64,000 nucleotides of DNA from VAZQ01 sp963739175. GTDB taxonomy: Bacteria; Pseudomonadota; Alphaproteobacteria; Rhizobiales; Xanthobacteraceae. Positions 46,764-55,204 of this stretch are shown one piece after another. Within the stretch, counting starts at the first letter, position 1. Each line of letters starts with the position of its first letter. The notes beneath the pieces are model-generated. The model made no database searches and had not been told where the DNA came from. It worked only from the letters and a program-made list of their open reading frames with translations. The position numbers were made by a program, and so were the translations under genes. The stretch lies in contig CAVTZH010000001.1 in assembly GCA_963739175.1 (NCBI GenBank), forward strand, positions 1,302,001-1,366,000, read 5' to 3'.

Positions 46764-47587
46764 TTAACGCCAGAGCATCAGGACAAGCCCCACCACCGAT
46801 ATCGCCCATGCAGCCAACGTGATCTGGAGCAGACGCAGCCGCCGGCGCGACTTGCGTTGCAAATCGAGTTGGTGCGCGGTGATGTAGTGATCAAAGATAT
46901 TGGGCGGATAACGCAACGCGTCCAGAAGCTCGCCACGCTCCTTCGCGACGAAAAATTTGTTCAGGCCGTCTTCGTATCCCAGGACGTAGCCGTTCTGCTC
47001 CAAAAGCTTGCTGGCCTCCTCCGATGCATCGACCTGGACATTGGCGGCCATCGCCTCGATGACGATGAGCTTGGGCCGAAATTTGTCCAGTTGCGCGCCG
47101 CGCAGAATGGCGGCTTCCGCACCTTCCGCGTCGATTGAGACGACATCGATATCCCGATCCTTGGCATGCTCGGCAAAGATGCTGCCCAAGGTCCGAACCG
47201 GAACCTTGATCTCGGTCATTGCTGACCGAGCTCGCGCTGCAACGCCTCGGCGCGCGCGCGGTCGCATGTCGAATGCCCGGCGCCGCTGCCAAACGTGAAA
47301 AAGGAGATCTCGCCGTCCGTGTCGCCGACCGCAACATTCAGGCAGATATCGCGCGGACGCTTCTCGACAAACCTGGCGCATGCACCCGGCGTGGGCTCGA
47401 TCGTGATCCCGCTCCAACCGCGCTCATAAAGCGCCCATGTGTTCGAAGCACCGACCGGATCGTTCGCTCCGACATCGACGAAAAATCCGCGCTCCTGCGG
47501 GAACGCGCGATTGATCATCACATCTTCGAGATTTCCGGCGTAGCTCACGAACAGACGATTGCGCTTGAGATACGACGGAGCACTCAT
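46764..47587 (-). CDS. FkbM-family methyltransferase with C-terminal membrane anchor (2), frameshifted
   Basis: This is a paralogue of the other tailed FkbM protein: MSAPSYLKRNRLFVSYAGNL, GFFVDVGANDPVGASNTWAL and GITIEPTPGACARFVEKRP in the first frame, then IDVVSIDAEGAEAAILRGAQ, NGYVLGYEDGLNKFFVAKE, ALRYPPNIFDHYI and a terminal hydrophobic helix (ITLAAWAISVVGLVLML). The first frame ends at a TGA overlapping an ATG near 47220 (CAATGACC), where one base is missing relative to the paralogue. The corrected protein is about 274 residues. The gene overlaps the upstream methyltransferase gene by four bases (ATGA-type coupling). A programmed frameshift is possible but an assembly error is more likely. 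Confidence 0.82.
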
Positions 47588-48862
47588 ACGATTTCGATCT
47601 CGGGAAACGGAAAGATCATTCGCCCGCCTTTTGCGAGGAAGGCGCTTTCGCGCTGAACGATGGCATCCTTGAAATGCCATGGCAAGACAAGGAAGTAGTC
47701 CGGGTTCATGGCGCGCGCTTCCGCCTCGGAAATGATTGGAATGTGCGTTCCCGGCGTGAAGGCGCCGAACTTGTCCGCATTGACTTCGGCGATCGCGATC
47801 ACCTCCTTGTCGGTGATCCCGCAGAACTGCAGCACGACGTTGCCTTTGGTCGAAGCGCCATAGCCGACGATCTTCTTGCCGTCGGCGGTCAGCGCATGCA
47901 GCAACCGGCGAAAATCTTCGCGGTGCTTGAACACGCGCTCTTCGAAATCGCGGTAGGGCCTGGGCGTGCGAAGACCGAGCCGATCCTCCTGCTCGAGCAC
48001 CCAGTCGGTCACGATGCGGTTGGCTGGCCGTGCGCTGCCGCGCTTTGCCGCCGTCACCGCGAAGCTGCCGCCGTTGACCGCGTTCATCTGCACGTCGATG
48101 ACGGAAAAATCGGCGCGGTCGAGGATGTCGGCGACCACGCCGAGCGAATAGTACTCCAAGTGCTCGTGGCAAATGGTGTCGTAGGAGCACAGGCGCAGCA
48201 TCGAGGGCATGTAGCTCTGCTCGAAATGCCATACGCCATCCTCGGCGAGCACATCGTGGATTTCGCGGGCGAACCGCACCGGGTCGTCGAGATCGTAGAA
48301 CATCGCGATGGAGGTCACGATCTTCGCGGGCTTTGCCGCGACCCGCCGGTAGGCTGCCGCCGAGAAGAAGTCCGGCACCAGCGCGATGTCGTCGCCGTAG
48401 AATTGCCGGAACTTCGCGCCCGTCGGATCAATGCCGATGCGCTGCAAACCGGACGTCTTGTACGACTTCAGCAACGTCGCGTCGTTGCTGCCGATGTCGA
48501 GCACGACATCGCCGGCGCTCGGCGGATAGAGCCGCTCCAGGTGGTGCGTCTTCGTTGAAAGGTGGCGCACCATCGACTGATTGAGGCCGGAGCGATAGCC
48601 GTAGTTCTCGCCGTACATCTCGGCCGAGTCGTAGGAATGGGCGAGTTGCAGAAGTCCGCTGGACGGACACCAGACCAGCTCCAAGCGGACCCGACGTGAT
48701 CCGTTGCTGCTTGGAGCGGGGGAACACGCCTGTGAGATCTTGCTCACCCAAGGAGAGAACCTTGACCAAGTGCGTGCTGCCGCTCACGCGGCATTTGTCG
48801 ATCTGCTGTGGCAGCTTGCCCAACGTTCCCCCAATAAACTTGCTTGTCGTGGTCGCATTCAT
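47584..48862 (-). CDS. SAM-dependent C-methyltransferase-like protein, frameshifted
   Basis: This resembles the three-domain sugar C-methyltransferases (TylC3/NovU-like): a short N-terminal metal-binding domain, a central Rossmann domain (DVVLDIGSNDATLLKSYKTSG; FEQSYMPSMLRLCSYDTICH; EHLEYYSL) and a C-terminal domain with GKKIVGYGASTKGNVVLQFC. The N-terminus MNATTTSKFIGGTLGK... and CRVSGSTHLVKVLSLGEQ is in one frame and the rest, from LELVWCPSSGLLQLAHSYD, in the next; one extra base lies at 48683-48684. Corrected length is about 425. The expected CxxC pairs read CRVS and CPSS, so the zinc site looks degenerate. A role in making a branched deoxysugar for the island's glycan is likely. Confidence 0.85.
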
Positions 48863-48900
48863 ATTCTAGACGCCAGCACACAACAACTGGTGGAGTGGAT

Positions 48901-49821
48901 TTGACATTCGCGACGTCCGTCAGGGTCGCCACCCAGATGCTGGGAGGCCTTGGCAATCAGCTTTTCCAGTACGCGGCGGGCCGCGCGCTGGCGCACCGCC
49001 TCGGCGCGCCGCTCGTACTCGACTGCACGGTGATTTCAGGAGCGGCGCGGCGGCTCGTGCTCGACCGCTATCCGATCGACGCGGAGATCGTGCGCGACGC
49101 GCCGGGGAAACCGCATCGGCGCTATTTCCGTCTTCCGGGGGCGCTCGGCCGGCGATTGACCGATGCGTTTCATGATCGCGTGCCGACCACGTATCGGATC
49201 GGCGGCCATCGCTTCAAGGTCTTCGGCGAGAAGCAGTGGTTCACCTATGATCCGTTTTTCGAAAGGCTCCGCGGCTCGATCTACCTGACCGGCTATTGGC
49301 AGTCCTATCGCTACTTCGAAGACGCCGCCGACTTGATCCGTGCCGAAATCCGTCCGGCCTGGCCGCTGTCGGACGCAAACCGCGCGTGGCTCGCCCGCAT
49401 CGAAGCGGCAAACGCGGTCTGCCTGCATGTTCGCCGCGGCGACTACCTCGATCATCGGGGCGAGGCGCCGCTCCTCTGTGCGCGCAGCTATTACGACGCG
49501 GCCTTAGCGCACGTGCGCCGTTCGATGCAGGATGCGCAGATCTTCGTGTTCTCCGACGATATCGCGTGGTGCCGCGACACGTTTGCCGACGCCGGCTTTT
49601 CCTTCGTGGACAGCAACGGCGCCGACGATGCCGCCGACGACCTCCGCCTGATGGCGGCATGCCGGCATCACGTCATCGCCAATTCGTCGCTGAGCTGGTG
49701 GGGGGCGTGGCTCGCGCGGCATCCGGGGCAGGTCGTGATTGCGCCGCAGCCCTGGCTGCCGGACGTATCCTCCGACCAAGACCTCCTGCCCGCGCACTGG
49801 ATCAAGCTGCCGCGCGCTTGA
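48901..49821 (+). CDS. Alpha-1,2-fucosyltransferase (GT11)
   Basis: This is a protein of about 306 residues with all GT11 landmarks: MLGGLGNQLFQYAAGRALAH, the donor-binding VCLHVRRGDYLDH and NSSLSWWGAWLARHPGQVV. It should transfer fucose from GDP-fucose in alpha-1,2 linkage to a galactose-type acceptor on a surface glycan, acting in the cytoplasm before export. No ATG fits well: TTG at 48901, five bases after GGAG, is my preferred start, with GTG at 48895 as the alternative. It is divergent from the methyltransferase gene, whose start is only 38 bases away. GDP-fucose synthesis genes are not in the window. Confidence 0.9.
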   Translation: MTFATSVRVATQMLGGLGNQLFQYAAGRALAHRLGAPLVLDCTVISGAARRLVLDRYPIDAEIVRDAPGKPHRRYFRLPGALGRRLTDAFHDRVPTTYRIGGHRFKVFGEKQWFTYDPFFERLRGSIYLTGYWQSYRYFEDAADLIRAEIRPAWPLSDANRAWLARIEAANAVCLHVRRGDYLDHRGEAPLLCARSYYDAALAHVRRSMQDAQIFVFSDDIAWCRDTFADAGFSFVDSNGADDAADDLRLMAACRHHVIANSSLSWWGAWLARHPGQVVIAPQPWLPDVSSDQDLLPAHWIKLPRA

Positions 49822-49827
49822 GACGAA

Positions 49828-50646
49828 CTAGGCGAGCAGATGGGCGTAGCGGTCCTGCTGGATCGCGCGCGGCAAGTCGGCCAGCGGGCATTTTTTGAAC
49901 GTCGCCATCTGGTTCTTGTAGGTGACTTCCGTCAGTTGCTCGACTTCGTGTGCGTGGGCATAGGTCGAGAACTTCAGATTGACCGCAGCGACATCGCCCA
50001 TGTTGGTGAAATGCCACGCACCGTTCCAGAAGATCGTCGGCCACAGGAATTTTCCCAGCCGGCTGCGCACCCGCAACGCGGCCATTGGCGTCGCCACCGG
50101 CCGAAGGTAGCGCCGGCTGGAGAATCGAAATTGAACCGAGCGCACCGCGTTGGGCGACTTGAGATTGCTCATCGTCAGCAGCCGCGGCCCCAGGCGATGG
50201 TCGAACGTTTCGTTGAGCAGGTTGAGGCGATAGAAGTAATTCTCGCACCAGAACGCGACGATGCGATGCGAGAGGCCGCGAAACGCCAGCGCCTTCCGCA
50301 ACAAATGAGGTTTTGGAATCTCGTCGCAGTCGGAAAACAGGATGCGATCGTCCGGCTGCGCGCCGCCGAGGCCGCGCAGGATCGCTTCACGCTGGTGGAT
50401 GTCGCGGGCGAAATGGCTCGGATCGTCGAGCGGCAGATCATCGATGACGACATGGATGATCTTGTGGGCGTAGCGCTCGTAGCGCTTGCGGTTTTCGGTG
50501 AAGTGCAGCGGCTTGGGCTTGCCGGTGTGCGTGTGGGTGGCCTCGACCAGCACGAAGTGGTCGACGAGCGGGTCGAGCTCCGCGAGCCTGATCTCCAGCA
50601 CGTCGAACTCGTTGTAGAACTGAAAGCAGTCGTATACGCGGGGCAT
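49828..50646 (-). CDS. GT17-family glycosyltransferase
   Basis: This 272-residue protein matches glycosyltransferase family 17 (bisecting N-acetylglucosaminyltransferase type): RVYDCFQFYNEFDVLEIRLA, VDHFVLVEATHTHTGKPKPL and the metal-binding DRILFSDCDEIPKP, whose D-x-D is the catalytic centre. The ending NGAWHFTNMGDVAAVNLKF is also typical. I start at 50646 (MPRVYDCF), since an extra upstream ATG adds eight unlike residues. It is tail-to-tail with the fucosyltransferase (six bases) and closes the island before tesB. The acceptor is unknown. Confidence 0.88.
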   Translation of the reverse strand: MPRVYDCFQFYNEFDVLEIRLAELDPLVDHFVLVEATHTHTGKPKPLHFTENRKRYERYAHKIIHVVIDDLPLDDPSHFARDIHQREAILRGLGGAQPDDRILFSDCDEIPKPHLLRKALAFRGLSHRIVAFWCENYFYRLNLLNETFDHRLGPRLLTMSNLKSPNAVRSVQFRFSSRRYLRPVATPMAALRVRSRLGKFLWPTIFWNGAWHFTNMGDVAAVNLKFSTYAHAHEVEQLTEVTYKNQMATFKKCPLADLPRAIQQDRYAHLLA

Positions 50647-50902
50647 GTCCGTCCTGTTGCTGCCGTGCAATTCGCGCCGCCCGTCGCCACGGGCCGCGCC
50701 CGCGACCTACGTGCAAACCGACCCGAGGGCAACGGCAAAATTCACGTTGCGATATCGGTGGGCCGGAATCGAGGCACCAAGCGCGGAAACATATTGAAAT
50801 CTCTGTCGGTCTCCCGCACAAGCGAAGTTCTGGGCAGGCCGGCCGATGGCTTGCATCGGCGGAGATTGGACTTGGCCCGGCCGCCCGGCCTTTGGATCCC
50901 CC

Positions 50903-51772
50903 ATGTCCGCCATCCAAACCCTTCTCGACATCCTCGACCTCGAACAGCTCGAAGTGAACGTGTTCCGCGGGCGTTCGCCGCAGGTGACCTGGCAGCGGGT
51001 GTTCGGCGGCCAGGTGATCGGCCAGGCGCTGGTCGCGGCCTGCCGCACCGTCGACGTCAAGGAGCGTCCGCCGCATTCACTGCACGCCTACTTCCTGCTC
51101 CCCGGCGATCCCAAGGTGCCGATCATCTACGACGTCGAGCGCGTGCGCGACGGCAAGAGCTTCACCACCCGCCGGGTGAAAGCGATCCAGCACGGGCAGC
51201 CGATCTTCATCATGTCGGTGTCGTTCCACCGCTACGAAGAGGGGCTCAGCCATCAGGCGAAGATGCCGGATGTCCCCTCGCCCGACGAGCTGCCGAGTGA
51301 AGCCGAAATCCGCGAGCGCGTGCTGCCGATGATGCCGGAGCCGGTGCGGCGCTACTACGAGCGCGAGCGGCCGATCGAGCTGCGCCCGGTCGAATACGGC
51401 CGCTATCTCGGAAAGAAGATCGAGGACGGGCGTTTCCACGTCTGGATCCGCGCCACCGGCAAGCTGCCGGACGAGCCGGCGATCCATCAATGCGTGCTCG
51501 CCTACGCCTCCGACATGACGCTGCTCGACTCCGCGCTCACCCCGCATGGCCGCAGCGTATTCGAGAAAACCATCATGGCGGCGAGCCTCGACCACGCGCT
51601 TTGGCTGCATCGCCCGTTCCGCGCCGACGACTGGCTGCTCTACGCGCAGGACTCGCCGAACATGGCGGGTGCGCGCGGCTTCTCGCGCGGGCTCATCTTC
51701 GCGCGCGACGGCACGCTGGTGGCGTCGGTGGCGCAGGAAGGCCTGGTGCGCGAGCGGCGAGCCGAAGGTTGA
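50903..51772 (+). CDS. tesB: Acyl-CoA thioesterase II
   Basis: TesB hydrolyses medium- and long-chain acyl-CoA in the cytoplasm. The double hot-dog fold is visible: FRGRSPQVTWQRVFGGQVIG, HSLHAYFLLPGDPKVPIIY, SFTTRRVKAIQHGQPIF in the first half and LAYASDMTLLDSALTPHG, ASLDHALWLHRPFRADDWL (with the Asp of the catalytic D-x-T-Q network) in the second. The ATG at 50903 (MSAIQTLLDILDLEQ) gives 289 residues, normal length. It leads into the PII/ammonium-transport region as in related genomes. Confidence 0.94.
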   Translation: MSAIQTLLDILDLEQLEVNVFRGRSPQVTWQRVFGGQVIGQALVAACRTVDVKERPPHSLHAYFLLPGDPKVPIIYDVERVRDGKSFTTRRVKAIQHGQPIFIMSVSFHRYEEGLSHQAKMPDVPSPDELPSEAEIRERVLPMMPEPVRRYYERERPIELRPVEYGRYLGKKIEDGRFHVWIRATGKLPDEPAIHQCVLAYASDMTLLDSALTPHGRSVFEKTIMAASLDHALWLHRPFRADDWLLYAQDSPNMAGARGFSRGLIFARDGTLVASVAQEGLVRERRAEG

Positions 51773-51827
51773 GCAGCTCGCTTGGGTCAATACTGTTGAC
51801 CTAACCTGCTCAGAGAAGTTGGGCACA

Positions 51828-51842
51828 GCCGATAAAATCGGC
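51828..51842. promoter_or_regulatory. Small palindrome upstream of glnK1
   Basis: GCCGAT-AAA-ATCGGC is a perfect 6+3+6 palindrome about 140 bases before the glnK1 start. It could be an operator or a short RNA hairpin. I could not find a convincing sigma-54 promoter between it and glnK1, unlike the second module. Confidence 0.35.
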
Positions 51843-51982
51843 AGCGACCCGCTTAATCTTTGTCCGCATTGCCGATATCGTGCTCATCGTGCCGGGCATG
51901 GGGACCTTCGCAGGGGCCGCCGGCATTGAGGTGTGTGTGTTCATTCCGCGGCTCCGCCGGGCCGCCCAGCGCGGGACGATCC

Positions 51983-52321
51983 ATGAAACTGGTCATCGCC
52001 ATCATCAAGCCGTTCAAGCTCGACGACGTTCGCGACGCTCTCACCGGGATCGGCGTGCAAGGCATGACGGTCGCCGAGGTCAAAGGTTACGGCCGGCAGA
52101 AGGGGCACAAGGAAATCTATCGCGGCGCCGAATACGCCGTGAATTTCCTGCCGAAGGTTCGCCTCGACGTCGCGGTCGACGACAACCAGGTCGAGAAGGT
52201 GGTGGAGGCGATCTCCAACTCCGCCAAGACCGGCCAGATCGGCGACGGCAAGATTTTCGTGCACGGGATCGAGCGGGCGGTGCGCATCCGCACCGGCGAG
52301 ACCGATACCGACGCACTGTAG
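51983..52321 (+). CDS. glnK: PII nitrogen-regulatory protein GlnK (module 1)
   Basis: This is a 112-residue PII signal-transduction trimer subunit. The T-loop KGYGRQKGHKEIYRGAEY carries the uridylylation tyrosine Tyr51, and the B- and C-loop motifs KTGQIGDGKIFV and RIRTGE bind ATP and 2-oxoglutarate. GlnK binds the cytoplasmic face of AmtB to block ammonium uptake when nitrogen is sufficient. It is followed by amtB after 95 bases. In related rhizobia this locus contains two glnK-amtB pairs, as here; this copy differs from copy 2 at the N-terminus and between residues 58 and 80. Confidence 0.95.
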   Translation: MKLVIAIIKPFKLDDVRDALTGIGVQGMTVAEVKGYGRQKGHKEIYRGAEYAVNFLPKVRLDVAVDDNQVEKVVEAISNSAKTGQIGDGKIFVHGIERAVRIRTGETDTDAL

Positions 52322-52416
52322 AGCATCAATTGAGGCGACACGCGCTCGGCCGGGGGGTCTAGCACTTGTCGAGGGGCTGTAACGCCAACGAAGGCGTCCT
52401 ACCAAGGGGGGAATCG

Positions 52417-53752
52417 ATGACGACGAAGGCATCACCTGTCCGCGCGCTTTGCGGCATGGTTGCTTTTTCCATTGCACTCGGCTGCGCCGTGCCGGCGTTG
52501 GCCGAAACCGCACCGCCGCCCAAGATCGACGCGGCCGACACCGCTTGGATGATCTCGGCGACCGCGCTGGTGCTGATGATGACCATCCCGGGCCTGGCGC
52601 TGTTCTATTGCGGCATGGTCCGCAAGAAGAACGTGCTGGCCACCATGGCGCAGAGCCTGTTGTGCGCCGCGCTCTGCTCGGTGCTCTGGATGGTCATCGG
52701 CTACTCGCTCGCCTTCGGCAGCGAGGGCACGATCCTCGGCAATCTCGACCGGCTGTTCCTGCGCGGCATCGGCCTGGAGACGATCCATTCCGCCGCCAAG
52801 ACCATCCCGGAAATGCTGTTCATGATGTACCAGATGACCTTCGCGATCATCACGGTCGCGCTGGTCGCCGGCGCGGTCGCGGACCGGATGCGGTTCTCCG
52901 CCTTCGTGTGGTTCGCGACGCTGTGGATGCTGATCGTCTACGTGCCGATCGCGCACTGGGTGTGGGGTGGCGGTTTCCTGATGACGGCCGGCCTGCTCGA
53001 CTTCGCGGGCGGCACCGTGGTGCATCTCAATGCCGGCATCGCCGGCCTCGTCGCGGCCTACGTGGTCGGCAACCGCTACGGCTACGGCAGCGACAACTTC
53101 TCGCCCTACAATCTGGCGCTCGCGGTGATCGGCACCGGCCTGCTCTGGGTCGGCTGGTTCGGTTTCAACGGCGGCTCGGCGCTCGGCGCGGGGTCACGCG
53201 CGGTGTTCGCGATCGTCGCAACCCACCTCGCCGCCGCGGTCGGTGCGCTTGACCTGGATGGCGATCGAGTGGTGGACGCGCGGCAAGCCGTCGGTGCTCG
53301 GCATGATCTCCGGCGCCGTGGCCGGCCTCGGCACCATCACGCCGGCCTCCGGTTTCATCCTGCCCTGGCATGCAATCATTGTCGGCCTGCTCGCCGGCTC
53401 GATCTGCTACTGGGCCTGCACCTGGCTCAAAAAGAAGCTCAACTACGACGACTCGCTCGACGTGTTCGGCATCCACGGCGTCGGCGGCGCGCTCGGCACC
53501 TTGCTGTGCGGCGTGTTCGCGGTCGCTGCGCTGTCGGATGCGCCGGGAACGCCGGGCACCGCCGGGCTGCTGGAAGGCAACAGCGGCCAAGTGCTGATCC
53601 AGCTCTATGGCATCGCCGTCACCGCGGTATGGTCCGGCGTCGCGACCTTCATCATCCTCAAGGTGATCGAGTTCATCGTTCCGCTGCGGGTGTCGCAGCA
53701 GAGCGAGATCGAAGGCCTCGACGTCACCCAGCACGGTGAATCGCTGCAGTAA
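52417..53752 (+). CDS. amtB: Ammonium transporter AmtB (module 1), frameshifted
   Basis: This is an inner-membrane ammonium channel of about 444 residues with a signal peptide (MTTKASPVRALCGMVAFSIA...ALAE) and eleven transmembrane helices. The twin histidines of the pore are present: His203 in DFAGGTVVHLNAGIAG and His353 in DVFGIHGVGGALG. One extra base at 53250/53251 breaks the frame between THLAAAVGAL and TWMAIEWWTRGKPS; the rest is intact. Downstream is a strong bidirectional terminator. The protein ends SEIEGLDVTQHGESL, the typical PII-contacting tail. Product and partner are clear; the frameshift is most likely a sequence error. Confidence 0.93.
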
Positions 53753-53777
53753 ATTCGAACGCGCGTTCGGACAAAAC

Positions 53778-53810
53778 AAATCCCCGGCCGATGACGGCCG
53801 GGGATTTTTC
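53778..53810. terminator. Bidirectional intrinsic terminator between amtB1 and the RTX gene
   Basis: A 12-bp perfect stem AAATCCCCGGCC / GGCCGGGGATTT with a six-base loop has T-rich sequence on the right (TTTTTC) and A-rich sequence on the left. It can therefore end transcription from amtB on the plus strand and from the RTX gene on the minus strand. Confidence 0.9.
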
Positions 53811-53835
53811 TTGGGCCGGTCCTGGATGGCTCACC

Positions 53836-54735
53836 CTACCCAAGAATGAAGTCGCTCGTCTGCAGTTGCACGCCGTTTGAGAATGTCGCCAGCAGCGTGA
53901 CATCCGCTTCGCGCGGATGATTCCATTCGCGCGAGACCACGTACAGCTGATGGTCGTCGGTGTCGAAGAACAACACGTCGCGGCCACCCGACATATGGGT
54001 CGGCACTTCCGTTCCGGTCCAGAGCTCGAGATCGGTGCCGAATGGCAAGGCCGAGAACGTCTCGTCGAGAACGATCTTGTCTACGCCGGACTCGAAGTCG
54101 GTGACGAGATCGGGACCCGCGTTCCGGCTGAAGCCGAAGTAATCGGCGCCGGCGCCGCCAGTCAGCACGTCGAGACCGAGGCCGCCCTCGAGCGAGTCGC
54201 TGCCCGCACCGCCGGTGAGCACGTCAAGGCCGGCGCCGCCCACGAGCAGGTCGTCTCCGGCGCCGCCGTCGAGCACCATGCCGCTGTCGTCCGCGAACAG
54301 GCCGTCGCTGAAGCTCGAGCCGATGACCTTGTCGATGCCGCTGAAGGTGTCGCCTTGCGCATCGCCATAGACGCCGGTGTTGGTGGCAATGTTGACATAG
54401 ACGGACTGGAACGACGACGCGTAGCTCGCGGTGTCGAATCCTTCGCCGCCGATCAGCGCATCGGCGCCGGTGCCGCCGGTGAGCGTATCGTTGCCGCTGC
54501 CGCCGTCGAGCCGATCGTTGCCGGCGCCGCCGGACAGCGAGTCGTTGCCCTCTTCTCCAAACAGCCAGTCATCGCCGGCGCCGCCGGAAAGAAAATCGTT
54601 GCCGAACCGGCCGTGGATTTCGTCCGGGCCGCCTGATCCGAACAGGCTGTCGTTGAGGTTGGTGCCCTCGATGTAGAGGCCAAGATCGACCGAGACGATG
54701 TCGAGCCCAACAAGGGACTTCGCAACTGTAGGCAT
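53836..54735 (-). CDS. RTX-type calcium-binding repeat protein
   Basis: This 299-residue protein is built of RTX nonapeptide repeats (GGxGxDxLx): SGGAGDDWLFGEEGNDSL, GGAGNDRLDGGSGNDTLTGG near residues 50-90 and a second cluster around 170-205 (GGAGDDLLVGGAGLDVL). They are followed by a type I secretion-like C-terminal region ending LLATFSNGVQLQTSDFIL. Such proteins fold on Ca2+ outside the cell after ABC-type (TolC) export, for which no genes lie here. There is no catalytic domain, so it is probably a surface or matrix protein. The start at 54735 (MPTVAKSLVGLD) is preferred over 54750. It lies on the opposite strand between the two glnK-amtB modules. Confidence 0.85.
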   Translation of the reverse strand: MPTVAKSLVGLDIVSVDLGLYIEGTNLNDSLFGSGGPDEIHGRFGNDFLSGGAGDDWLFGEEGNDSLSGGAGNDRLDGGSGNDTLTGGTGADALIGGEGFDTASYASSFQSVYVNIATNTGVYGDAQGDTFSGIDKVIGSSFSDGLFADDSGMVLDGGAGDDLLVGGAGLDVLTGGAGSDSLEGGLGLDVLTGGAGADYFGFSRNAGPDLVTDFESGVDKIVLDETFSALPFGTDLELWTGTEVPTHMSGGRDVLFFDTDDHQLYVVSREWNHPREADVTLLATFSNGVQLQTSDFILG

Positions 54736-55017
54736 CGCAAGTGCTCCCACACTTCAAGCCCGCCATTCGGGCTGTCGCGGGAGGCTTACGCGGCAGGCAG
54801 GCCGCGCTCTGTGATGGCCATCACGATTTGTCGCTTTTCCGCGGCATGGGCGGCCGCCCGCCGACGCCCTCCGAACAACCGCGTCAGGGTGGCTACGGAT
54901 ATGACAACGGCCGCGCCGTGCGCACGCTCTAAGCAGTGCTGGGGATTGAGTACCGGGTTGCCCAAAAATCAGGCAGATTTGGCGTCCGATTGAGCGGCAT
55001 GCCACGCCGCCACCATA

Positions 55018-55040
55018 TTTTTGTCCCCCGGGCACAAAAA
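55018..55040. promoter_or_regulatory. Near-perfect 23-bp palindrome, candidate enhancer/operator for glnK2
   Basis: The arms TTTTTGT and ACAAAAA flank CCCCCGGGC; only one position off the centre fails to pair. It lies 41 bases upstream of the sigma-54-type promoter, so an NtrC-class activator site is possible, although the arms do not match the enteric NtrC consensus closely. Confidence 0.5.
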
Positions 55041-55080
55041 TCGCTCGATCTGCCAATTGCTTAGACTCCTTCTCCCGAAC

Positions 55081-55096
55081 TGGCACGGGGCTTGAT
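55081..55096 (+). promoter_or_regulatory. Sigma-54 (RpoN) -24/-12 promoter of glnK2-amtB2
   Basis: TGGCACG-GGGC-TTGAT matches the TGGCACG-N4-TTGCW consensus with one change (GA for GC at -12) and the exact ten-base spacing between GG and the -12 dinucleotide. Expected transcription start is near 55108, leaving a leader of about 97 bases. Nitrogen control of glnK-amtB through NtrC and RpoN is established in other proteobacteria. Confidence 0.8.
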
Positions 55097-55204
55097 TCGC
55101 AACTGACCGCATTGCCCGCGGGGGGATCACTTTCGTGCGGCGAGGCGATGGTGAGCCGCCCACACCTGCGTTCCGCAGGGCCGGGCCAAGCGGGGATTGC
55201 ATCC

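Larger units (their letters stand above)
54736..55204. other. Regulatory region between the RTX gene and glnK2
   Basis: This 469-base stretch separates divergent genes and contains no credible ORF. It holds the palindrome at 55018-55040 and the sigma-54-type promoter at 55081-55096 listed below, then about 110 bases of leader before glnK2. The half nearest the RTX gene is expected to hold its promoter, but I could not pick -35/-10 elements with confidence. Confidence 0.6.

Noticed and set aside
47216..47224. Programmed ribosomal frameshift in the second tailed FkbM gene (CAATGACC stop/start overlap)
   Set aside because: No slippery heptamer is evident, the undisturbed paralogue is in one frame, and many unrelated genes in the window have similar one-base breaks.
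53836..54735. RTX toxin operon
   Set aside because: Only the repeat and C-terminal regions are present; there is no pore-forming domain, acyltransferase or type I secretion genes.
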